Assembly (NCBI RefSeq): GCF_002335745.1
Contig: NZ_NIST01000001.1
Coordinates: forward strand, 4,562,131-4,626,130
Reading direction: 5' to 3'
Source: Evansella halocellulosilytica
Lineage (GTDB): Bacteria > Bacillota > Bacilli > Bacillales > Salisediminibacteriaceae
Length of the DNA: 64,000 nt
Both the position numbers and the translations under genes were made by a program. Positions 19,670 through 27,659 of this stretch are shown in pieces. Position 1 is the stretch's first letter. Each line of letters starts with the position of its first letter. The notes below the pieces were generated by a model that worked only from the letters and a program-made list of their open reading frames with translations, did not search any database and was not told where the DNA came from.

Positions 19670-19684
19670 ATAAGTCAACGTTAT

Positions 19685-19729
19685 AAAGGGCTGTCTCAAA
19701 AGTTTCAACTTTGCGGACAGCCCTTTTTT
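19685..19729 (+). terminator. Rho-independent terminator of the M24 peptidase gene
   Basis: AAAGGGCTGTC and GACAGCCC arms followed by six T. Confidence 0.88.
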
Positions 19730-20283
19730 ATTATATTCTTTGTAAACCACAAGCTCTGCCTGCGTGAAAATAAACTTTCAAGGGTTGTATTCGTGAATCT
19801 CTTTAAATGTAACGAATAGTTGGAAGGTATACTGTGCTTCTTCCTCTGCAAGATTAATCGAAGAAGAGAATGCGTCGAAGCAGCTTGACTGCTTTTCCTA
19901 CCGCCAAGGATCACGAAACCTTCTCTTGACGGTACTATTACAGTCTTTCCTACCGCAAGAGTCACGCACGAGTAGATGTCGCACTTGTACTTTGGAGTGA
20001 AAGCATTCGACTATAGCGATTTCGAATTCTATATGATTATGAAAAGGGATATCCTCGAAAAACTTTTGACACAGACCAAATTAAATAAGGTCCCTTAAGG
20101 GACTCTGGTGGTAAGTGTCCTTATAGGGCGAAATTAAAACCGCCCGTTTTACGGACGGATACTTATTTTATAAAATAGAATTCGAAGTCGCTGTCTTACG
20201 GGAGCATTTTAAAAAATAAATAAGTTGTTGAGGTACTTTTTTTCAACAGCATGTTTCCGAAAACAGTTATGCTTCCGGCCATT
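19730..20283. other. Gene-free region with decayed repeats
   Basis: No supportable gene. Two near-copies of TTTCCTACCGC(C)AAG..TCACG lie at about 19894-19914 and 19947-19967. A 30-base match to the dispersed repeat found near 23.0 kb and 58.6 kb starts at 19975. Short palindromes (GTCCCTTAAGGGAC near 20091; CCGCCCG/CGGACGG near 20142) follow. This looks like remnants of intergenic repeats. Confidence 0.5.
19975..20004 (+). repeat. Dispersed repeat family A, partial copy 1
   Basis: The stretch from GATGTCGCACTTGTACTTT through GGAGTGAAAGC matches position 58598-58627 with two differences and the reverse complement of 23020-23049 with a few. Only this end of the element is recognisable here. 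Confidence 0.6.
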
Positions 20284-20658
20284 TTATGATTGATTTTTCC
20301 AGACCCACGTTTTATAGCGGTGATTTCCGTCAAGTAAATGGATTTCCATCCTTTCTATTCCATGAAGGTCTAGTTTTTCTAATTCATGTATTTGTTCGTT
20401 TGTTAGCTTCGGTTCAGACAGGTCTATATGTGATAATAACTTTTCGTATTCCACTTTTGCCTCTTCGCCTTTCACAATCGTATTTCCTTTTTCATATTCA
20501 AACATATCAGGATTTTCATATTCCCACTCATATTCGATGTCGTTTGCCCAAATCGTTACTTTCATCTCAATGTTTTCATACCAATCAAAGGCAAATGTTT
20601 CATCAGCTGTGAAGAAAATGCCAAGTAATATGATCGAGATCATCATCCATTTTCGCAT
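20284..20658 (-). CDS. Small secreted protein, hypothetical
   Basis: A 124-residue product with an N-terminal signal peptide (KWMMISIILLGIFF, probable cleavage after ETFA, residue 23) and an acidic, Tyr/Trp/Glu-rich mature part with alternating aromatic residues (WYENIEM, IEYEWEYENPD), ending HLLDGNHRYKTWVW. I do not recognise a family. ATG 20658 has GAGGTGAG upstream; the frame is open 30 codons further and would run back to the end of ytkK, but that extension lacks a signal peptide and an RBS. It is co-oriented with ytkK, 67 bases downstream of it. Confidence 0.7.
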   Translation of the reverse strand: MRKWMMISIILLGIFFTADETFAFDWYENIEMKVTIWANDIEYEWEYENPDMFEYEKGNTIVKGEEAKVEYEKLLSHIDLSEPKLTNEQIHELEKLDLHGIERMEIHLLDGNHRYKTWVWKNQS

Positions 20659-20725
20659 TTTTGTTCTCACCTCAACTAATAGTTTGAGACGAAAATTAGT
20701 AAAATATACCTTTATCAATGTATCA

Positions 20726-21484
20726 TTATCTATATCGGTGTAATACATCCATACCGCCGGTAACTTCTATGACGGATCCTGTAATCATATCTGCATTTTC
20801 ATGACTTAAAAAGCTGACTGTACGCGCAATATCTTCACCCGTGCCTGACCGGCCAATCGGAGTTTCATCATCTATCATCCCGCGCGCTTGTTCAATCGTA
20901 GATTCTTTCATATCACCGACAATCTTCCCTGGGCAAACCATGTTCGCAGTAATCCCATTTTCTGCTTCTTCAATTGACACTGTCTTCGTCAATGAAGCTA
21001 AACCGACTTTCGCCGCAGCAAACGCAGACCGGTACAGCCAGCCTGGTGAATGATCCGCTCCTTGAAAGCCATAAGTAATAATCCTTCCATAATTTTGCTT
21101 TCTCATCATCGGTATGACTCTTTTAAAAAAATAAAATGCTGCATTCAAGTTTCCGTGAATCATCATTTGCCATTCTTCCTCTGAGTAATCGGCAAGTTTT
21201 TTTCGTTCAAAAATATATGGTCCGGCATTCATGACTAACACATCAATTTTTCCCCATTGTTGTAATGTTTCATCAATGACGCGGTTAATATCGCCCTTAT
21301 TCGTCACATCTCCCTGTACGAACTGAATTCGCTCTAGATGCGTTGACCAATCTTCTTTAAATTGACTAACAGCACGCTCATCACTACGATAATGGACTGT
21401 AACACTGTAACCTTCTTGCAGTAATTGTTCTGTTACTTTCTTTCCTAATCCTTTTGAACCTGCTGTAATTAATGCATGCCGCAT
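20726..21484 (-). CDS. ytkK: SDR-fold oxidoreductase-like protein YtkK
   Basis: A 252-residue short-chain dehydrogenase/reductase fold, annotated by synteny as YtkK. The cofactor motif TAGSKGLG (residues 7-14), NAG (86-88) and the Asn of the tetrad (GNLNAAF, Asn112) are intact. However, the usual catalytic YxxxK reads F155-A-A-A-K159 and the usual catalytic serine region reads ITYGFQGA without Ser. The protein can bind NAD(P) but may not reduce ketones in the standard way. ATG 21484 follows GGAGGAG at 7 bases. Confidence 0.88.
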   Translation of the reverse strand: MRHALITAGSKGLGKKVTEQLLQEGYSVTVHYRSDERAVSQFKEDWSTHLERIQFVQGDVTNKGDINRVIDETLQQWGKIDVLVMNAGPYIFERKKLADYSEEEWQMMIHGNLNAAFYFFKRVIPMMRKQNYGRIITYGFQGADHSPGWLYRSAFAAAKVGLASLTKTVSIEEAENGITANMVCPGKIVGDMKESTIEQARGMIDDETPIGRSGTGEDIARTVSFLSHENADMITGSVIEVTGGMDVLHRYR

Positions 21485-21645
21485 CGGTTCACTCCTCCAC
21501 AACACCCATATTTTTCTTCCCATTTTTCTTCATTGTCTTTATTATATCTATAAGTTCATTCTCTTGTAAAAAAACTTGACCACGATTTCTTTATCTGTTC
21601 ATTTTTTTAGTAAGACTGGTATATCAAATGCTTCATCTAGCCAAA

Positions 21646-21786
21646 CCCAACAGTGACTTTAAAAACTTAAGTAAAAAAACGACTTCCCATGGAACATGTC
21701 CACTCCACTAATATAAAAATATAGATAAATGTTGAATTTATACCTCTATATTTTTTACATTCGTAAGAGAGCACTGTTGGGAAGTC
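21646..21786. terminator. Nested competing inverted repeats, terminator-like
   Basis: GACTTCCCA (21681-21689) pairs with TGGGAAGTC (21778-21786), and both sides run into T-tracts on the respective outgoing strand. An inner hairpin AAAAATATAG/CTATATTTTT lies at 21715-21755. CCCAACAGTG (21646-21655) also pairs perfectly with CACTGTTGGG (21772-21781), which competes for the same right arm. It lies downstream of the 52-aa gene and upstream of ytkK. Confidence 0.5.
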
Positions 21787-21807
21787 ATTTTTACACCTAG
21801 TTACTTT

Positions 21808-21966
21808 TCATTTTTCATCCAGATTCGCTTCTTGCTGCAGTTGTTCGTCTTCTTCATTCGTTAAAGACTGTGAATGTTGATAATATGAACTAATTAACTG
21901 GTCATGGACATAGTTTTGTCCATCTTCTTCTGTAAACTTCTGATCATTATATTTCCGTTTTTCCAT
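21808..21966 (-). CDS. Small acidic protein, 52 aa, possibly YozQ-like
   Basis: Begins MEKRKYNDQKFTEEDGQNYV and ends QQEANLDEK: a hydrophilic, Gln/Glu/Asp-rich protein with no membrane segment. GGGAGGG lies 8 bases before ATG 21966. The sequence has the feel of the YozQ/DUF4025 group of small Bacillus proteins (central Q-x-YVHDQLISSYYQ), but I am not certain. A terminator-like repeat follows. The plus-strand frame across it is a shadow. Confidence 0.6.
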   Translation of the reverse strand: MEKRKYNDQKFTEEDGQNYVHDQLISSYYQHSQSLTNEEDEQLQQEANLDEK

Positions 21967-22103
21967 TTTCATATCCCTCCCTTTTTCTCAAGTAGTATGT
22001 GTCAAATCATCGACGAATATCACGATATTTCGTATAAATACAATGATTTTGGTATAATAAGAGAAGCAACATCTGATTATTTTACGAAGGAGGCTGACGA
22101 TAA

Positions 22104-22553
22104 ATGAGTGTTCGTTATCATAACATTCTCGTAGCAGTCGACGGGTCAGACGAGGCAAGAAGAGCATTTAAAAAAGCATCACTTTTATGTACGGAGCATG
22201 GTGCAAAGTTAATTATTGTCCATATTGTCGATACACGTACCTTTGCATCTGTAGAACATTATGACCGAACGATTTTATCAGAAACAGAAGAATACGCGAA
22301 CAACATGCTCGCAGAGTATAAGCAACAAGCACTAGATGCCGGGGTAAAAGATGTAACATTAGTCATTGATTATGGTTCTCCGAAAGTAAAGATTGCTAAA
22401 GATGTCGCTAAAAAACATGAAATTGATCTCATTGTTACAGGGGCCACTGGTTTAAATGCGGTGGAACGATTTTTAATCGGAAGTGTGTCAGAGCATATCG
22501 CAAGGCATGCACGTTGTGATGTCTTAATTGTTCGTACAGATTCTAACGAATAG
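22104..22553 (+). CDS. Universal stress protein, UspA family
   Basis: A 149-residue Usp-fold protein. The N-terminal ILVAVDGSDEARRAF segment (residues 8-22) and the ATP-binding loop GATGLNAVERFLIGSVSEHI near 112-131 (GxxG-x9-GS) are intact, so it belongs to the ATP-binding group. Such proteins act in the cytoplasm during starvation or stress. AAGGAGG precedes ATG 22104. It is followed directly by a small gene whose RBS overlaps its last codons, suggesting a two-gene operon. Confidence 0.93.
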   Translation: MSVRYHNILVAVDGSDEARRAFKKASLLCTEHGAKLIIVHIVDTRTFASVEHYDRTILSETEEYANNMLAEYKQQALDAGVKDVTLVIDYGSPKVKIAKDVAKKHEIDLIVTGATGLNAVERFLIGSVSEHIARHARCDVLIVRTDSNE

Positions 22554-22568
22554 ATGGGAGGGATATCT

Positions 22569-22886
22569 TTGTCAATTACGTTTGTTTATGACGAACGCCT
22601 CGGGATTTCTATTCCGAACCTCAGCTGTGAATGGAAATCACTAAGTCAATCCCAACAAGAAAATACGATCTCTGAATGGGAAACGTACCGAGGCGATATC
22701 CCTGAACGAGTAAAAGAAATTGAACATGAAATTAACCAGCTTCAAGAAAGGTTATATATTGAAGATGATTTTGATAGAAGCTGTCATCTCAATGAACAAA
22801 TCTCAGAGTTAGCTTCAGTCATTAATGACCTATGGATTTGGTACAGAACGAATGCATCTGTTACTGAATCGAAAACACATTTTTAA
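22569..22886 (+). CDS. Hypothetical protein following usp
   Basis: Not recognised. From TTG 22569 the product is 105 residues. It starts with a beta-like stretch (ITFVYDERLGISIPNLS), then has two long helices with coiled-coil character (ERVKEIEHEINQLQERL and DRSCHLNEQISELASVINDL). TTG is favoured because GGGAGGG lies 6 bases before it; an in-frame ATG at 22554 immediately follows the usp stop codon but has no RBS. It is probably co-expressed with the stress protein. Confidence 0.7.
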   Translation: MSITFVYDERLGISIPNLSCEWKSLSQSQQENTISEWETYRGDIPERVKEIEHEINQLQERLYIEDDFDRSCHLNEQISELASVINDLWIWYRTNASVTESKTHF

Positions 22887-22930
22887 GTAATAGTAGAAAC
22901 GCACCAAAAATTCCCGGCCATATGGAGGAG

Positions 22931-23049
22931 GGGACAAAACATAGTAAATTAGAGTGGCCCTCATCGTGAGAGCCATTTCTTATTTACAGGAACTTAATTC
23001 GGGTTGATTAAAAAAACTCGCTTGCACTCCAGAGCACAAGTTCGACATC
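22931..23049 (+). repeat. Dispersed repeat family A, copy 2
   Basis: About 120 bp beginning GGGACAAAAC, continuing AGAGTGGCC...GAGAGCC and ACAGGAA...ATT, and ending in the reverse complement of GATGTCGAACTTGTGCTCTGG. It aligns over its length with the reverse complement of 58598-58730. It sits in a 291-bp gap without genes. Confidence 0.7.
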
Positions 23050-23177
23050 TTCTTGTGCTGGACTTCGTAGTGCCTTCATTGCCGCGGGCAAGGCTTAAGC
23101 TTCTTAGGTGAACACTGTGTGCATCTAGGGGATTTTAAGCCAAAGGACTTTTGGAACAAAACAAAATTATTTCTCTT

Positions 23178-24074
23178 TTATTCTTTTCGCTCTAACAATA
23201 ACCTTTTTTGGTAAAACATATGAGCTGACTCCGATATAAGATATGAAAACTGATAATTCATCGTTGCACCTAAAGCAATGCCTAGAACAGGAATACCTTG
23301 AATAACTTTTTTACGGGCAAAAGATAAAAACACCAGCTTTGCAATATTGTGTAAAGGTTTTTGCAGCCACGCTTGTGTTGTCACATCTTCTTCACCTTCG
23401 TAAAACATAAATTGCTCCCCGCTAGCACTTACCTCATTAATCAATTGATCCCAAGCTTGTTTTCGCAAATGCTGCGGCAATGAAATCGCATGAAATAACT
23501 TTAATACGAGCATCATCTCGTAAGGTTTTCTCAAATCATAGCCATACGTCAATGATGTCAGTTGTACCGTTCTTAAGTTGATAGCAAGCATCAGTGGAAG
23601 GTCACTTAGCGTAAAAACGATTCCTCCTATCCCAGTTAAGCCTCCTTGGGCGAACGATGTCAATCGTTGTTTTGCTAGCTGCTTTTTTGCGATAAAACGA
23701 AGTTGATCAATCGACAGCATTTTCATATCTTCAACAGTTTCAATTTGACTGTTGAAGACTCTTGCCTGTGTAAGGATAAAATCCATTGCCTGTTGGTCAA
23801 AACGACCTTGCTGTACTGTTGCATGAAGATGAAATAGGATACTGTCTAACGTTGTAAGCATTTTTTTCTTCCATTTCGGGTCCAGCATCTCTATACTTTT
23901 ATCGAGCCACCTTTGATATGTCTTGGATATGTCGGTTCCAGTATGATCTAGCTCATTTGTTTCCCATTGGATAATATCATTCCAAACAGTTTCTTCGCGG
24001 TTTGTCCAGCTCATTTTAAGTTGCCAACTCCTTTTTTCGTGTTCAATAATTAAACATTCTTCACCAATGAGCAT
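23178..24074 (-). CDS. EcsC family protein
   Basis: A 298-residue protein of the EcsC family, named for a gene beside the EcsAB transporter but of unknown activity. The central segment QGGLTGIGGIVFTLSDLPLML (about 143-163) is the family's hydrophobic hairpin, and the C-terminal ARKKVIQGIPVLGIALGATMNYQFS fits the family end. The protein probably associates with the membrane. The ATG at 24074 has GAAGGAAAG directly in front, a little close; ATG at codon 21 (about 24014) is an alternative. Confidence 0.82.
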   Translation of the reverse strand: MLIGEECLIIEHEKRSWQLKMSWTNREETVWNDIIQWETNELDHTGTDISKTYQRWLDKSIEMLDPKWKKKMLTTLDSILFHLHATVQQGRFDQQAMDFILTQARVFNSQIETVEDMKMLSIDQLRFIAKKQLAKQRLTSFAQGGLTGIGGIVFTLSDLPLMLAINLRTVQLTSLTYGYDLRKPYEMMLVLKLFHAISLPQHLRKQAWDQLINEVSASGEQFMFYEGEEDVTTQAWLQKPLHNIAKLVFLSFARKKVIQGIPVLGIALGATMNYQFSYLISESAHMFYQKRLLLERKE

Positions 24075-24167
24075 CTTTCCTTCAATAGCTATAAAATTTG
24101 ACCTAATTTACCACAAAGAAAAAGCACCGGTATGATTGGAGTTTTACCGGTGCAAATAAGTATACAA

Positions 24168-25355
24168 TTATTGAGTTAATCTAATTGTATCACGAGCTAT
24201 CATTACTTCTTCATTTGTAGGAATGACAATTACTTTCACAGGCGAATGAGGATAATTTAAAAATGCTTCTTTTCCTCGTACTTTATTTAAGGAAGGATCC
24301 CAATAAATGCCCATGAACTCAAGGCCTTTTAATACTTGAGCACGAATCGTGTCACTATTTTCACCAATTCCAGCAGTGAAAATAACGGCATCAAGACCGT
24401 GCATACGGGATGCATAAGAACCAATATATTTATGAATTCGGGAAGTAAATACTTCAAGTGCTAGTTTTGCACGTTCATTTCCTTCTTCTGCTTGGATTTC
24501 AATATCACGCAAGTCACTTGAAAAACCTGAAAGGGCTAGCATGCCACTTTTTTTATTCAACACTTGAATGACTTCTTCTGCACTTTGGTTTGTCTTTTCC
24601 ATAATATAAGGGATGAGCGCCGGGTCAATATTTCCTGAACGAGTTCCCATCGTTACCCCTGCTAACGGTGTGAATCCCATAGAAGTATCTATTGATTTCC
24701 CACCATCAATCGCAGCGATACTTGCACCGTTTCCTAAGTGACAAGAAATTAACCGCAAGTGTTCCAGTGGACGTCCAAGAATTTCTGAAGCACGTTGAGA
24801 AACATACTTATGCGACGTACCGTGGAAACCGTATTTACGTATACCATAGTCTTCATAATATTCATAAGGAAGGCTGTATAAATAAGATTCTTTTGGCATT
24901 GTTTGATGAAATGCTGTATCAAATACTGCTACTGCCGGTACATTTGGCAGCACTTCTTGGAAGGCACGAATGCCAACTAAGTTAGCCGGATTATGAAGTG
25001 GAGCAAGTTCAGATACTTCTTCAATACCTGCAATCACTTCTTCATTTATTACAACAGAATCGTTGAATTTTTCGCCACCGTGAACAACACGATGGCCAAT
25101 TCCATCTATCTCGTCAAGTGAAGTGATAATATGAAATGTAATCAACTTGTCTAATAAAATTTTTACTGCTTTTGCATGATCTTCAATGTCAGCTATATCC
25201 TTCTTTTTTTCTCCATCTACTTCAATCATAAAGATTGAATCTTTTAAGCCTATACGTTCAACAACACCTTTTGTAACGACTGTTTCTTCAGGCATGTCTA
25301 ACAGTTGGAATTTTAACGATGAGCTCCCCGCGTTAATCGCGATAATTTTGGACAT
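24168..25355 (-). CDS. ackA: Acetate kinase
   Basis: Converts acetyl phosphate plus ADP to acetate plus ATP in overflow metabolism. The 395-residue product shows the family signatures [12 protein letters not shown] (residues 7-18), [11 protein letters not shown] (about 87-97), the catalytic [11 protein letters not shown] and the ASKHA-fold [12 protein letters not shown], with FTAGIGENS near the end. AAAAAGGAG precedes ATG 25355. Upstream are a good sigma-A promoter and a cre-like site in the position known for CcpA activation of ackA. Confidence 0.97.
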   Translation of the reverse strand: MSKIIAINAGSSSLKFQLLDMPEETVVTKGVVERIGLKDSIFMIEVDGEKKKDIADIEDHAKAVKILLDKLITFHIITSLDEIDGIGHRVVHGGEKFNDSVVINEEVIAGIEEVSELAPLHNPANLVGIRAFQEVLPNVPAVAVFDTAFHQTMPKESYLYSLPYEYYEDYGIRKYGFHGTSHKYVSQRASEILGRPLEHLRLISCHLGNGASIAAIDGGKSIDTSMGFTPLAGVTMGTRSGNIDPALIPYIMEKTNQSAEEVIQVLNKKSGMLALSGFSSDLRDIEIQAEEGNERAKLALEVFTSRIHKYIGSYASRMHGLDAVIFTAGIGENSDTIRAQVLKGLEFMGIYWDPSLNKVRGKEAFLNYPHSPVKVIVIPTNEEVMIARDTIRLTQ

Positions 25356-25407
25356 CTGTTAACCGCTCCTTTTTATCAAAAAATAAATTGATTAGTTTTC
25401 ATGAAAG

Positions 25408-25427
25408 AAGAAGAGGTTTACCTCTTC
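25408..25427 (-). promoter_or_regulatory. Hairpin in the ackA leader
   Basis: AGAAGAGGT and ACCTCTTCT form a 9-bp stem with a 2-base centre in the transcript between the presumed start and the RBS. It may stabilise the mRNA 5' end. No strong U-tract follows. Confidence 0.35.
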
Positions 25428-25465
25428 TATAAAACCAATGTCTCCTATTGTTTTCACCATACACT

Positions 25466-25494
25466 ATTAAACACTATGTTTTACAGTTTTGCAA
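25466..25494 (-). promoter_or_regulatory. Sigma-A promoter of ackA
   Basis: On the minus strand TTGCAA (25489-25494), a 17-base spacer and TTTAAT (25466-25471) give a normal sigma-A promoter with about 100 bases of leader. Confidence 0.55.
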
Positions 25495-25505
25495 CCTCTG
25501 TTTCA

Positions 25506-25521
25506 TGAAAGCGCATTAACA
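25506..25521 (-). promoter_or_regulatory. cre-like CcpA site upstream of the ackA promoter
   Basis: TGAAAGCGCATTAACA has one perfect cre half (TGAAAGCG), while the second half is shifted by one base from the TGNAANCGNWNNCA pattern. It lies just upstream of the -35 box, the place from which CcpA activates ackA in B. subtilis. Confidence 0.4.
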
Positions 25522-25658
25522 GAATATAACACAGAAAAATCACAAAAGTCTCATTAAAAAGGGTTGAAAAACGTTTCATTATAATCTGTTCATATTTCAA
25601 AACAAAAACAATGAAACAGTTATATTGTGAATAGTATCAGTTTTATGAATATTTGCCG

Positions 25659-26660
25659 TTACGTAGACAAATGCTCATCAAACCAGTCTGAAATACGCTT
25701 CATCATATCTTGTAGAGATTGTTCATTCGCAAAGGAAGGAAGTTCCGCCAATAATGCTTGCTTTGGTCCTTGTATTCCTTTTGTACGTTTTCGTACTATG
25801 AGTATACTTTTTCCCCACTGTTCATTTTTAAACATTGATTTCGGCAGTTGCATTAATGAATAAATGTATCCATCTGATTTTAAATATTCATGAAGCTTTT
25901 TCGCTTCAGCTGATTCAAAAATGAAATTAGGTACAATGAAAAACATAAAACCGCCTTCTTTTACGTGAGTCATCGACTGTTCAATTAATAAATGATGGAC
26001 AAAAGAATGCCCTTCATCTGCTTTTAATTGATATGATTCGGCAATATCATCATTAGGATAAAATCCGACTGGAAGGTCTGATACAACGACATCCACATTT
26101 CGAATAGTCGGTGTCGCTACACTGTCTTGATGAAAAAGGTCGATAGGATGTGATTGTAGGTTTGCATTAACATAAGCTAATTTTAGTAATGTTTCATCAG
26201 CTTCCGCACCGATTCCGTGTGATGAACGTTTTAATTGATTCATAACACCTGTTAGTAAGTTCCCGGCTCCTACAGCTGGATCTAATACAATCGTTACTTC
26301 ATTGCTTTTTTCATAACTGAGAACTTTTTCAACTAAGTAGCCGACAAATAAGCTGACAGCATCAGGTGTCATAGCATGATGCGGCTGTGTTCCTTCTTTC
26401 ATCCCTTTTAAAACAGCGAGCTGGACTGCTCTTCGACTTTCTTCTTTATGTATTGTGTCACTTGTTGGAGCTTGGTCAATTAATTTTTCGAGCTTTTTCT
26501 TTCTGATCTCATCAGTTATTTGTTCAACTTCTCCTTGAAAAAGTATTTCTCCCATTACACCTAGCGCATCTAAATAAGGGATGTCCAATTCTTCTTTAAG
26601 AATCGTAGCCCCTTCGTCTAATACTTCAAACATTTTTTCAGTATTTGTTTCTGCATGCAT
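25659..26660 (-). CDS. ytxK: YtxK family class I SAM-dependent methyltransferase
   Basis: A 333-residue protein with an N6-adenine methyltransferase-like fold. The SAM-binding motif DPAVGAGNLLTGV and a downstream acidic strand (IGAEADETL) are clear. Where DNA methylases have NPPY it reads SDLPVGFYP, so the catalytic motif is altered and the substrate may not be adenine in DNA. The N-terminal 100 residues are helical. In B. subtilis ytxK lies next to ackA, as here. ATG 26660 is preceded by AGGAG at 8 bases; the earlier ATGs at 26678/26681 lack an RBS. Confidence 0.88.
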   Translation of the reverse strand: MHAETNTEKMFEVLDEGATILKEELDIPYLDALGVMGEILFQGEVEQITDEIRKKKLEKLIDQAPTSDTIHKEESRRAVQLAVLKGMKEGTQPHHAMTPDAVSLFVGYLVEKVLSYEKSNEVTIVLDPAVGAGNLLTGVMNQLKRSSHGIGAEADETLLKLAYVNANLQSHPIDLFHQDSVATPTIRNVDVVVSDLPVGFYPNDDIAESYQLKADEGHSFVHHLLIEQSMTHVKEGGFMFFIVPNFIFESAEAKKLHEYLKSDGYIYSLMQLPKSMFKNEQWGKSILIVRKRTKGIQGPKQALLAELPSFANEQSLQDMMKRISDWFDEHLST

Positions 26661-26787
26661 CGCTCTCTCTCCTATCATCATTGTTCATTCAAGTATTGTA
26701 CCAAAAATACTTAGGTTATGCTTAAATGAAGCGAATTGAAACACTCATGTGTTTTGATCTTTTTAATTTTCACTATTTATTTGGACT

Positions 26788-26915
26788 GAAGTTGAAATAC
26801 ACTTCGCTTTCCGCGGATGACTAGTGAGCCTCGAACTCCACTCTTGTTACGTTCTATGGGGTCTCACTTTGGTAGCTATTCCCGTAGGAGTCTACGTGCT
26901 TTCAACTGCTTCCAT
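26788..26915. repeat. Intergenic repeat family B, copy 1
   Basis: Begins near ACTTCGCTTTCCGCGG and ends near CCCGTAGGAGTCTACGTGC followed by TTTC, with imperfectly complementary ends. The same architecture (CGCTTTCC ... CCC-T-GGAGTC-3-base-gap ... CTTTC) recurs at 63797-63908. I recognise this as a type common between genes in Bacillaceae. Confidence 0.5.
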
Positions 26916-27066
26916 CATCTAACATTCGGTATATGGGAAGCTACTCCTTTTTTCATGTCTTAGAAACGGTGAGTCGCAAAGATTCAGATGTATGAAATTT
27001 ATTCGTATGTTAAAAAATCATCAAAAAGAATCCAATTATCGCGATTGGATAATCAGATTCATTTGA

Positions 27067-27318
27067 CGCAACTTCTCTTTGCTTTGGCGCAACTTCTCTT
27101 TGCTTTGACGCAACTTCCCTTTGCTTTGGCGCAACTTCTCTTTGCTTTGACGCAACTTCCCTTTGCTTTGACGCAACTTCCCTTTGCTTTGACGCAACTT
27201 CCCTTTGCTTTGGCGCAACTTCTCTTTGCTTTGACGCAACTTCTCTTTGCTTTGGCGCAACTTCTCTTTGCTTTGACGCAACTTCCCTTTGCTTTGACGC
27301 AACTTCTCTATTCCCTTT
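27067..27318. repeat. 21-bp tandem repeat array, 12 units
   Basis: Twelve head-to-tail 21-bp units, each starting CGCAACTT at 27067, 27088, 27109 and so on every 21 bases to 27298. Only two positions vary: G/A just before each CGC and T/C in TTCTC/TTCCC. The minus strand reads as an uninterrupted heptapeptide repeat RQSKEKL/RQSKGKL, and the plus strand as hydrophobic FALTQLL repeats. Neither frame has a convincing RBS, so coding is unproven. There are no spacers, so it is not a CRISPR array. Confidence 0.92.
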
Positions 27319-27342
27319 AAAGAGACTTGTTTTATCCCAGCC

Positions 27343-27465
27343 TCATAACCCTCCGCAAAAACGCGTTTTTTTATTTGACTTTGAATGTTTTGAACTAGAA
27401 ACGTCTGAATTGGTTACAGAATTATTCTTCTTTTTGTCTATTCCTTTTGTTTGCTGATGTTTCAC
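27343..27465 (-). CDS. Tiny ORF, 40 aa, translationally coupled
   Basis: GTG start at 27465 overlaps the TGA of the 59-aa gene in GGTGA, with GAGG 7 bases upstream. The product begins MKHQQTKGIDKKKNN, is Ser/Lys/Asn-rich and ends KKTRFCGGL. No family is recognised. The overlap and RBS argue for translation; the length and composition leave doubt. Confidence 0.4.
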   Translation of the reverse strand: MKHQQTKGIDKKKNNSVTNSDVSSSKHSKSNKKTRFCGGL

Positions 27466-27641
27466 CTTTTATCCTCAGTTCCGGTTTGCTCATTTAAATA
27501 TTGATTCTCTCCTGGATCGTATGAACCATTCTGTAAATTGAATTCTTCTGTTCCTGGATGAGGTGTTTCATGTTCGATTTCCGGAATATCAACTTTTTCA
27601 ATTTCCGTTTTCTTCTTTTTCTCTTGCTTCTTTTTATCCAT
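27462..27641 (-). CDS. Small hydrophilic protein, 59 aa
   Basis: From ATG 27641 (GGAG at 11 bases) the product starts with a Lys/Glu-rich segment (MDKKKQEKKKKTEIEKVDI) and continues with an acidic, Pro/Gly/Asn/Gln-rich disordered tail. There is no membrane segment and no recognised family. It is the middle member of three tiny genes on the minus strand. The composition resembles small spore-associated proteins, which is only a guess. Confidence 0.55.
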   Translation of the reverse strand: MDKKKQEKKKKTEIEKVDIPEIEHETPHPGTEEFNLQNGSYDPGENQYLNEQTGTEDKR

Positions 27642-27659
27642 AATGGTCACTCCATTCCC

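Noticed and set aside
19705..19965. 86-codon minus-strand ORF
   Set aside because: It includes the M24 peptidase terminator and decayed repeats, has no recognisable protein features and no RBS.
21904..22107. 67-codon plus-strand ORF ending in the stress protein start
   Set aside because: It is antisense to the 52-aa gene, which has the better RBS and composition.
27067..27318. Possible CRISPR array
   Set aside because: Units are contiguous 21-mers with no spacers and no cas genes nearby.
26988..27320. Plus-strand hydrophobic repeat protein (FALTQLL repeats)
   Set aside because: It is the frame opposite to the minisatellite, with no RBS; the openness follows from the 21-bp period.
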